Under the pieces are notes generated by a model. It was not told the origin of the DNA. It saw only the letters and a list, made by a program, of their open reading frames with translations, and searched no databases. A stretch of DNA of 38,468 nucleotides, from assembly GCA_027623095.1 (NCBI GenBank), contig JAQBVM010000023.1, positions 1-38,468 of the forward strand. The letters are read 5' to 3'. The stretch is from Verrucomicrobiota bacterium (GTDB lineage: Bacteria; Verrucomicrobiota; Verrucomicrobiia; Limisphaerales; SIBE01). Below, in pieces: positions 29,324 to 35,460 of the stretch (position 1 is its first letter; each line of letters starts with the position of its first letter). The position numbers and the translations under genes are program-made.

Positions 29324-29932
29324 ATGGCTCGATACACAGGACCTCGAACAAGAATCAGCCGCCGGTTTGGAACTCCCATCTTCGGGCCGTCGAAATACCT
29401 GGAACGGAAGAACTACCCTCCCGGTATGCACGGACCAAAGTCACGAAGGAAGCACACGGAATATGCGCTCGGTTTGATTGAAAAGCAGAAGCTCCGGTAT
29501 TACTACGGGCTTTTGGAAAAGCAGTTCCGACGCGTATATCAGCGTGCTCTTAGGCAACGCGGAATTACAGGCGAGACGATGCTTCAGATTCTTGAGACGC
29601 GCTTGGATAATGTAGTTTATCAACTTGGTTTTGGAACCACACGTGCCAGTGCCCGCCAAATGGTCGCGCACGGGCATGTTAAAGTTAACGGGCACAAAGT
29701 CGATATCCCGTCCTACGCTCTCAAAGTAAATGATGTTGTGGAGATCAAGGAGACGAGTGTTTCCCGCCAAATGAGTACACGGAACCTCGAAGCATCTACA
29801 AGCCGTGTGGTGCCAGATTGGCTTTCGGTTAACCGCGACGCGTTCCGCGGCACATTGCTGCGTTTGCCAACTCGGGTGGACATACAGCCGATTGCTAACG
29901 AACAGACCGTGGTCGAGTTTTATTCCCGATAA
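29324..29932 (+). CDS. rpsD: 30S ribosomal protein S4
   Basis: Nucleates assembly of the 16S 5' domain and affects decoding accuracy. The protein has 202 residues. It begins MARYTGPRTRISRRFGTPIF and lacks the N-terminal zinc-binding cysteines, so it is the zinc-free form. The S4 RNA-binding domain is visible as ETRLDNVVYQLGFGTTRASA and RQMVAHGHVKVNGHKVDIPS. rpoA starts about 106 bases downstream. Confidence 0.97.
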   Translation: MARYTGPRTRISRRFGTPIFGPSKYLERKNYPPGMHGPKSRRKHTEYALGLIEKQKLRYYYGLLEKQFRRVYQRALRQRGITGETMLQILETRLDNVVYQLGFGTTRASARQMVAHGHVKVNGHKVDIPSYALKVNDVVEIKETSVSRQMSTRNLEASTSRVVPDWLSVNRDAFRGTLLRLPTRVDIQPIANEQTVVEFYSR

Positions 29933-29944
29933 AAACAGATAACT

Positions 29945-29960
29945 GTCACTGTAAAGTGAC
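29945..29960 (+). promoter_or_regulatory. Small perfect hairpin between rpsD and rpoA
   Basis: GTCACT (29945-29950) pairs perfectly with AGTGAC (29955-29960) around a GTAA loop, a GNRA-type tetraloop. It starts 13 bases after the rpsD stop. No T-run follows. It may be an mRNA stability or processing element within the alpha operon, or chance; the sequence alone does not decide. Confidence 0.3.
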
Positions 29961-30038
29961 TAAGACAAATATATGGATTCAAACCTCCTTGTCGGGAATT
30001 GGGTGTTTGTGTCAGGTTAAAGTTGTCGGAAAGATATT

Positions 30039-31052
30039 ATGCCAGTACGTTTAGGTCGATTTGAAATGCCCAAACGGTTGACCAAGGAAGAATCAACCGC
30101 GACGGACACTTATGCCAAGTTCACAGCCGAACCATTCGAGACCGGTTATGGGCACACGATTGGAAATTCGCTGAGGAGGGTTTTATTATCTTCTCTCGAG
30201 GGTGCAGCCGTTACGTCGATTAAGATCGATGGTGCGATGCACGAATTTACCACGATCGACGGAGTGGTGGAAGATGTTACCGATATCATCTTGAATTTGA
30301 AGAAAGTCTTGCTCAAGGCGCACAGTCGCGAGGCGCAGACTGTTATACTATCTGTTAATAAGGATGGTCCCATTACTGCGGGAGATATTTCGCTCAATCA
30401 GAATCTTGAGTTGGTAAATCCAAAGCAATTAATTTGCACTTTGGACAAGAAGAAAAAGTTTCTGATGGAGTTGGAGGTTAAAGTGGGAAGGGGATTCTGC
30501 CCTAGCGACGAGAACAAGAAGCCGGACCAACCTATTGGCGTGATCGCGATTGATTCTCTCTTTTCTCCCGTCACTCGGGTTCGCTACTCGATTGAGAGCG
30601 CTCGGGTTGGACAACGCACCGATTATGATCGGTTGTTGATTGAGATTTGGACTGATGGTCGAGTTTCGCCCGATGACGCGTTGACCCAGGCTGCCGCGAT
30701 CCTGCAGCATCACTTGGATGTGTTCGTTGGTTATGACAAAAACGCTGTTGAGTTCGAGGAAGTCGCCGACAAGCAGGATGATGAAAAGGCGCGTCAGCGG
30801 AAACTCCTGAACATGAGCGTCAATGAGATCGAGTTGAGCGTTCGCGCGGCAAATTGTCTGAACAACGCGAATATTACGACCGTAGGTCAATTGGCGATGA
30901 AGACCGAGGCGGAAATGTTAAAATACCGCAATTTCGGAAAGAAATCACTCAACGAGATTAAAGATAAACTTACCAGCCTTGACCTTTCTTTGGGGATGAA
31001 TATTGACCCGGCGCTACTCGAAGCGCCAAAGGAAGAGGCGAAGACTGAATAA
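30039..31052 (+). CDS. rpoA: DNA-directed RNA polymerase subunit alpha
   Basis: Assembly platform of RNA polymerase and contact for UP elements and activators. The protein has 337 residues. The N-terminal domain carries FETGYGHTIGNSLRRVLLSS (about 32-51). The C-terminal domain has NEIELSVRAANCLNNANITT with Arg269, the equivalent of the DNA-contacting Arg265 in E. coli. ATG 30039 is preferred because LGRFEMPKRL matches homologues; ATG 30066 would lose it. rplQ follows after 16 bases, the standard alpha-operon end. Confidence 0.97.
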   Translation: MPVRLGRFEMPKRLTKEESTATDTYAKFTAEPFETGYGHTIGNSLRRVLLSSLEGAAVTSIKIDGAMHEFTTIDGVVEDVTDIILNLKKVLLKAHSREAQTVILSVNKDGPITAGDISLNQNLELVNPKQLICTLDKKKKFLMELEVKVGRGFCPSDENKKPDQPIGVIAIDSLFSPVTRVRYSIESARVGQRTDYDRLLIEIWTDGRVSPDDALTQAAAILQHHLDVFVGYDKNAVEFEEVADKQDDEKARQRKLLNMSVNEIELSVRAANCLNNANITTVGQLAMKTEAEMLKYRNFGKKSLNEIKDKLTSLDLSLGMNIDPALLEAPKEEAKTE

Positions 31053-31068
31053 ATAGATAGAATTTTTC

Positions 31069-31572
31069 ATGCGACATCAAAAAAGAACCGCCAAATTGGG
31101 ACGCACTGGGAGTCATCGCAACGCGATGCTCGCCAATTTGGTTTCCAGTCTGATTCGCCATCATCGCGTCACGACGACTCTCGCCAAGGCTAAGGCCGCA
31201 CGGCCCGTTGCGGAGAAGATGGTTACTCTCGGAAAGAGCGGTACTATTCACGATCGTCGGCTTGCTGCCGCGCGATTGAGACATCATAGCCGGCATTTTC
31301 TCAAGACGAAGGCGCAAGTGGAGCAGGCTCGCAAGACCGACGTTATCCGAATTCTTTTTGACGAAATTGCGCCTGGATTCAAGCAAAGGCCGGGCGGCTA
31401 CACTCGGATAATGAAGCTTCACCGGCGTCAAGGCGACGCTGCGGAAATGGCGATTATCGAGTGGGTGGAAAGTGCTGCGGGAAGCGACAGGCAGGCAAGT
31501 CCGCAGGAATCCGAAACTTCGGCACCTCGGGCCGCTGTCACCGAGGATAAATCAGAATCGAAATCTGAGTAG
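31069..31572 (+). CDS. rplQ: 50S ribosomal protein L17 with a C-terminal tail
   Basis: Large-subunit protein near the tunnel exit. The protein has 167 residues compared with 127 in E. coli. The conserved start MRHQKRTAKLGRTGSHRNAM and the motif GGYTRIMKLHRRQGDAAEMA are present; the last 35 or so residues (from about VESAAGSD) are polar, rich in Ser, Glu and Ala and likely disordered. It ends the ribosomal cluster. No terminator was seen before the riboswitch transcript that starts about 45 bases downstream. Confidence 0.96.
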   Translation: MRHQKRTAKLGRTGSHRNAMLANLVSSLIRHHRVTTTLAKAKAARPVAEKMVTLGKSGTIHDRRLAAARLRHHSRHFLKTKAQVEQARKTDVIRILFDEIAPGFKQRPGGYTRIMKLHRRQGDAAEMAIIEWVESAAGSDRQASPQESETSAPRAAVTEDKSESKSE

Positions 31573-31586
31573 ATTACTAAGTTGTT

Positions 31587-31615
31587 TTGTTTGTATCCGT
31601 ATTCGTTGATATAAC
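31587..31615 (+). promoter_or_regulatory. Promoter of the SAM-riboswitch operon
   Basis: TTGTTT (31587-31592) and TATAAC (31610-31615) are separated by 17 bases. Transcription would begin near 31620, at or just inside the 5' edge of the riboswitch fold, the arrangement expected for a riboswitch leader. The boxes are moderate matches to sigma70 consensus. Confidence 0.55.
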
Positions 31616-31617
31616 GG

Positions 31618-31740
31618 TCTCATTCAGAGTGGTGTAGGGACTGGCCCGATAATGCCACGGCTACCGGCTGGAAAGCGACTTTCAGCGGCCAGGTGCCAAA
31701 TCCAGCCCGAGAGATATGGGTCTCGGGAAAGATGAGAAGA
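31618..31740 (+). promoter_or_regulatory. SAM-I (S-box) riboswitch aptamer
   Basis: The hallmark S-box sequences are in order: GGGACTGGCCCGATAATGCC (31637-31656, close to the standard GGGACTGGCCCGATGAAGCC), then GGTGCCAAATCC (31692-31703) and the closing AAAGATGAGA segment (31728-31737). P1 is formed by TCTCAT (31618-31623) with ATGAGA (31732-31737). Binding of S-adenosylmethionine stabilises P1. It lies upstream of a threonine-synthase-like gene and controls it through a terminator (next entry). SAM-I switches normally repress methionine and SAM synthesis or uptake when SAM is plentiful. Confidence 0.93.
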
Positions 31741-31758
31741 GAGTTCGCACGGTGTCAT

Positions 31759-31793
31759 CCTCTTCTTATTGTCGAATGAGAAGGGGATTTTTT
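31759..31793 (+). terminator. SAM-controlled terminator with antiterminator pairing
   Basis: CCTCTTCTTATT (31759-31770) pairs over 12 bases with AATGAGAAGGGG (31775-31786), loop GTCG, then A and six T. The same left arm can instead pair with the 3' side of riboswitch P1: ATGAGAAGAG (31732-31741) pairs with CTCTTCTTAT (31760-31769), 10 base pairs with one G-T. So without SAM the antiterminator forms and transcription continues. With SAM, P1 holds that strand and the terminator forms. The arrangement is fully readable in the sequence. Confidence 0.9.
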
Positions 31794-31826
31794 ATTGCCT
31801 TGAAGCTTGGATGCACGGAGTGAGCT

Positions 31827-33083
31827 ATGGAGAAGAATAAGTGCTTTATGAAGGCCCTAAAGTGCCGTGAATGCGGTCGAGAGTATCCTCTCGAAGCGAC
31901 TCATGTCTGCGAGTTTGACTTTGGGCCGCTTGAAGTTGTTTACGACTATGATCGTGCGCGCAAAACATTGACCAAGGCGGCGCTTGAATCGAGGCCCAGG
32001 ACGATGTGGCGTTACCGTGAGCTGCTTCCGATTGCCGGCGATCCGACAGTGGGTTTTCAGGTAGGGTTTACTCCTCTAGTGCGGGCAGATCGATTGGCCC
32101 GACATCTTGGCATTCGGGAACTCTGGATTAAGAACGACACGGTTAACTATCCGACTCTCTCGTTCAAAGATCGCGTGGTGAGCGTAGCACTTAGCAGGGC
32201 CCGGGAGCTCGGGTTCACAACGGTTGCTTGTGCATCAACCGGGAATCTCGCCAATTCCGTTTCAGCCAATGCCGCTGCCGCCGGGCTTAAAGCATACGTG
32301 TTCATTCCGGCGGACTTGGAAGAGGGGAAGATCGTCAACTCTCTCATCTACGGCGCGAACGTGATTGGAATCAAAGGGCATTACGACGAGGTAAACCGGC
32401 TTTGTGCCGAGATCGCCGGAAAATTCGGCTGGGCATTTGTGAACGTTAACATGCGCCCCTACTATGCGGAAGGGTCTAAGAGCATGGGGTTCGAGATTGT
32501 TGAACAGTTGGGCTGGGAGATCCCTCGGCATACCGTCGTATGCATGGCTTCGGGTTCGTTATTGACAAAGATTCATAAGAGCTATCAAGAACTTATCAAA
32601 CTTGGGCTGGTTGCTGAGGCGCAGTACAAAGTGCATGGCGCTCAGGCTACTGGATGCTCACCGATTTCGACTGCGCAAAAGGCTGGCATGGATTTTTTCA
32701 AGCCGGTTAAACCGAACACAATTGCCAAATCGCTTGCGATTGGGACACCCGCCGACGGCTTCTATGCGCTTAGAGTAATGAAAGACACTGGCGGATCTGC
32801 CGAGGATGTGTCGGACGACGAGATTCGCGAGGGAATCCGCTTGCTGGCGCAGTGCGAAGGGATATTTGCGGAGACTGCGGGTGGGGTGACCGTTGGAGTC
32901 GCAAAGAAACTAATTGCAAGAGGAACGATTCCAGCCAATGATTCGGCGGTCCTTTGTATTACCGGACACGGCCTGAAGACGTTGGACGCGGTTGTGAATT
33001 GTGTTGGGCGAACCCGAGAAATCAAGCCAAGTCTCCGCGAGTTCGAGACTCTTTTGAACGCTGACGAACAAGTGAACGGATAA
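31827..33083 (+). CDS. Threonine synthase-family PLP enzyme under SAM control
   Basis: Family of PLP-dependent enzymes that normally convert O-phosphohomoserine to threonine. The protein has 418 residues. An N-terminal zinc-ribbon-like segment has Cys13, Cys16 and Cys28, but the expected fourth Cys is Asp31. The PLP Lys is Lys114 in LSFKDR, the ASTGNLANSV loop (137-146) grips the phosphate and substrate, and ASGSLLTKIH (241-250) follows. A GGAG SD site lies 6 bases before ATG 31827. The SAM-I riboswitch and the following sulfur-carrier and NIL genes point to homocysteine or methionine synthesis rather than threonine (inference). It may still be the genome's ordinary threonine synthase, so I give no gene symbol. 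Confidence 0.9.
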   Translation: MEKNKCFMKALKCRECGREYPLEATHVCEFDFGPLEVVYDYDRARKTLTKAALESRPRTMWRYRELLPIAGDPTVGFQVGFTPLVRADRLARHLGIRELWIKNDTVNYPTLSFKDRVVSVALSRARELGFTTVACASTGNLANSVSANAAAAGLKAYVFIPADLEEGKIVNSLIYGANVIGIKGHYDEVNRLCAEIAGKFGWAFVNVNMRPYYAEGSKSMGFEIVEQLGWEIPRHTVVCMASGSLLTKIHKSYQELIKLGLVAEAQYKVHGAQATGCSPISTAQKAGMDFFKPVKPNTIAKSLAIGTPADGFYALRVMKDTGGSAEDVSDDEIREGIRLLAQCEGIFAETAGGVTVGVAKKLIARGTIPANDSAVLCITGHGLKTLDAVVNCVGRTREIKPSLREFETLLNADEQVNG

Positions 33084-33096
33084 GCCACTGAGTTTT

Positions 33097-33372
33097 ATGC
33101 CTGCGAATGTAAGAATTCCGACCGCTTTGCGAAAGCTAACCAGCGACGAGGAGGTCATTGAAGTTTCTGCGGGAACGGTCGCCGATGTTATCGCGGAACT
33201 CCAACAGCGATTCCCGGGTATCAAGGAGCGCTTGTTGGACGAGAAGGGAACTGTGCGCCGGTTTGTTAATGTGTATGTGAACGAGGAAGATATCCGCTTT
33301 CTTCAGGACCAAGAGACTCAGATCAAAGACGGGGATGAAATTAGCATCATTCCGGCAATAGCCGGCGGGTAA
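33097..33372 (+). CDS. MoaD/ThiS-like sulfur carrier protein
   Basis: Ubiquitin-fold sulfur carrier. Members are adenylated at a C-terminal Gly-Gly and then converted to a thiocarboxylate, which donates sulfur in molybdopterin, thiamine, cysteine or homocysteine synthesis. The protein has 91 residues, is acidic to neutral, shows the beta-grasp pattern (VNVYVNEEDIRFLQ, then KDGDEISIIPAIAGG), and ends exactly in Gly90-Gly91, so the reactive terminus is intact. It follows the ThrC-like gene by 13 bases and precedes the NIL gene by 17. No adenylating enzyme, sulfurtransferase or JAMM protease is visible nearby. Its operon partners suggest a role in sulfur amino acid synthesis. Confidence 0.9.
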   Translation: MPANVRIPTALRKLTSDEEVIEVSAGTVADVIAELQQRFPGIKERLLDEKGTVRRFVNVYVNEEDIRFLQDQETQIKDGDEISIIPAIAGG

Positions 33373-33389
33373 TCCTGGATTGAATCGAT

Positions 33390-33719
33390 ATGCCATCCGT
33401 GCCACCCGCGAAAGAGAAGTCTCAGTCCAAATCGAGACGCGAGCTTAAGAAGAGATCGGTTACTCGGTCTGATCAAGATCAAACCACTCGGCTCTGGCTT
33501 ATGTACCCTCCTCGATTGATCACCACGCCGGTGATTTGGCAACTCAGTCAGCGATTCGAGGTCATAACCAACGTTCGGCAAGCGAGCATCACCGACGAAA
33601 TCGGAATCGTTTGCCTGGAAATGCAAGGGAAACGGTCGATCATCAAAGAAGTGATCAAATGGCTGGAGAAACTTGGTGTGAGCGTTGAGCCGGTCGAGAT
33701 TAACGTGATTGAGAGTTAG
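33390..33719 (+). CDS. NIL-domain protein
   Basis: Small protein of 109 residues. The N-terminal 30 or so residues are basic and likely disordered. From about residue 33 a complete NIL domain follows: LWLMYPPRLITTPVIWQLSQ, then ASITDEIGIVCLEMQGKRSI and a closing GVSVEPVEINVI. NIL domains have an ACT-like fold and are best known from the C terminus of the methionine ABC transporter ATPase MetN, where they sense methionine, and from anaerobic homocysteine-synthesis proteins. Encoded after the ThrC-like and sulfur-carrier genes under the same SAM riboswitch, it probably regulates or assists that pathway; its exact role is unknown. Confidence 0.87.
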   Translation: MPSVPPAKEKSQSKSRRELKKRSVTRSDQDQTTRLWLMYPPRLITTPVIWQLSQRFEVITNVRQASITDEIGIVCLEMQGKRSIIKEVIKWLEKLGVSVEPVEINVIES

Positions 33720-33779
33720 GTATTCAAACGAATATCGGGGCTGAACCGCGAGGAGCATCACACTCTGTTCGGAATCCGG

Positions 33780-33989
33780 GTGAATCCAAGAACCTCGATA
33801 AGGCCGTTGGAGAAGGCGGTTTGCTTCCTCATCTTCAACCACTCTGCCTGTGGCCGGGTTCCACGTCAGGCTTCTTCCAAGCTTCATTGAAAGATTCGCC
33901 AGAATGCACGATGTGGTTGATATGTAACCCTCCTCAATGTCCGCGACCGGCCTTCCTCGACTCTCGACTGCCGCAAGAAAGTTCCGAAT
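33780..33989 (-). pseudogene. Remnant of a Gfo/Idh/MocA-family oxidoreductase (C-terminal end)
   Basis: On the minus strand, from 33989 downwards, the translation reads IRNFLAAVESRGRPVADIEE, then an ILANLSMKLGRSLTWNP segment and EEANRLLQRPYRGSW. This resembles the C-terminal end of Gfo/Idh/MocA oxidoreductases common in Verrucomicrobiota and Planctomycetota. A TAG stop (33990-33992) cuts it off at the front, and no stop follows the expected end; the frame runs on into the NIL gene. So only about 70 codons survive. It shares the 348-base gap 33720-34067 with no other gene that I can support. Confidence 0.6.
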
Positions 33990-34067
33990 CTACTTTTGAC
34001 GCTTATTGACAAATGCTAGGACGTTCGGGAAGAATCTATCCGCTCCGCTTCGACAGGGCGAAACGAT

Positions 34068-35240
34068 ATGGCAAATCCCCTGGAACCTACAAAACACTTT
34101 TACGGAGGCATTCCGTCGTTTAATCGGTTTTCCAGTCTAGTGGAACGGGACCGATATCATGAGTTCCCTGATGACTGGCACATCGTCATCACCGATGTCA
34201 AGGGATCGACAAAAGCCATCGAAGCGGGGAGGTACAAGGATGTCAATACCGTGGGCGCTGCGACGATTGCGGTGATCCAGAATGTGCTGGGACGATTTGA
34301 ATTTCCGTTCGTTTTCGGTGGAGATGGGGCGACGGTGCTCGTGCCGGACGAATACATCGAACGGGTAAAGGCCTCCTTGATGGGGTTGAAATCCCTCTCG
34401 AAGAGCACCTTTGGATTGGAACTCCGCGCGGGGGCGGTCCCAATGTCAGAAGTTCACAGCCGCGGTGGAAGCGTCGAGATTGCGAAATTTGAAATCACCA
34501 AAGGACGCTCGATCGCGTTTTTCCGAGGTGGAGGCCTGACCGTCGCGGAGAAGCTGATCAAGGCTGAGGCGGGGAAATACGAGATCGAAGGCGAACTGCG
34601 GGAGCCCAGCATGCAAGGACTTTCCTGCCGCTGGCGCCCAATTTCAAACCGGCGAGGACGCATTCTGTCGCTGCTGGTGGCCGCGCGCCCCGAGTTTCAG
34701 GAGTCCACCTTGAAAGAAGTTGTCGATTTCCTTGAGAGCGTTTTTGAAGGAAGCTTGGATTCCGCAAACCCGGCGGCCTATGCCGGCATGGCCTATAAGT
34801 CGTTCCTCCAATGCGTTCGGGATGAGATTCGCTATCACAGGTCGGTTTTCAGCCGCGATTTTCTGTCGCGGATTTGTGAAATCCTTTTTTGCCAATTGGT
34901 TTTCAGGCTTCGCTTGCCCTTGAATCCCGCCACAGACCACTATGCGCGAGCAATTCCGTCACACTCCGATTTCCGCAAGTTCGACGACCTGTTACGAATG
35001 ATCGTCGATTGCTCGGAGGAGCAAGTGGAACGGATAAGGGGCTTTCTTGAAAACCTCCGGCTGCAAGGAAAGGTTTACTTCGGGCTTTTCGAATCACCCA
35101 CCTGCCTCATGACTTGCTTTGTGGAAAGCATCCAGGATGGCGATCACATTCATTTTATTGACGGGGGCGATGGAGGCTATGCCATGGCGGCAAAACAGTT
35201 GAAATCGCAAATGAAGGAAGGTCAGTCCGATCTCTGTTGA
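34068..35240 (+). CDS. DUF3095 domain protein, class III cyclase-like
   Basis: Protein of unknown function with 390 residues. The N-terminal half resembles class III nucleotide cyclases: ITDVKGSTKAIEAG (41-54) with Asp43 and FGGDGATVLVP (83-93) with Asp86 match the two metal-binding aspartates of that fold. The C terminus has the family-typical IHFIDGGDGGYAMAAKQLKS. I recognise the family as DUF3095. No membrane segment or signal peptide is evident, so it is probably cytosolic. Its neighbours (an oxidoreductase remnant and a secreted hydrolase on the other strand) do not indicate a pathway. Whether it makes a cyclic nucleotide is unknown. Confidence 0.85.
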   Translation: MANPLEPTKHFYGGIPSFNRFSSLVERDRYHEFPDDWHIVITDVKGSTKAIEAGRYKDVNTVGAATIAVIQNVLGRFEFPFVFGGDGATVLVPDEYIERVKASLMGLKSLSKSTFGLELRAGAVPMSEVHSRGGSVEIAKFEITKGRSIAFFRGGGLTVAEKLIKAEAGKYEIEGELREPSMQGLSCRWRPISNRRGRILSLLVAARPEFQESTLKEVVDFLESVFEGSLDSANPAAYAGMAYKSFLQCVRDEIRYHRSVFSRDFLSRICEILFCQLVFRLRLPLNPATDHYARAIPSHSDFRKFDDLLRMIVDCSEEQVERIRGFLENLRLQGKVYFGLFESPTCLMTCFVESIQDGDHIHFIDGGDGGYAMAAKQLKSQMKEGQSDLC

Positions 35241-35460
35241 GCCGTCTTGTTGTCACGGACTCACTTCCATTTCCCGATCCGCGCGCGCCCGTTTCAAGCG
35301 GTTCCGAACTGTTGCTGTAGCGGTAACCAGAAAAGAGAGTCCGTCACTCCGCCTGGTCCGTGGAAGAGCGTTCCGATACAAAGCCTGCGGATGAGATTTG
35401 GAGAAGGCCGTTGCGGAAGGAGGTTGCGGTCGGCAGACGCCGTCATGCCGCCATTTGCCT

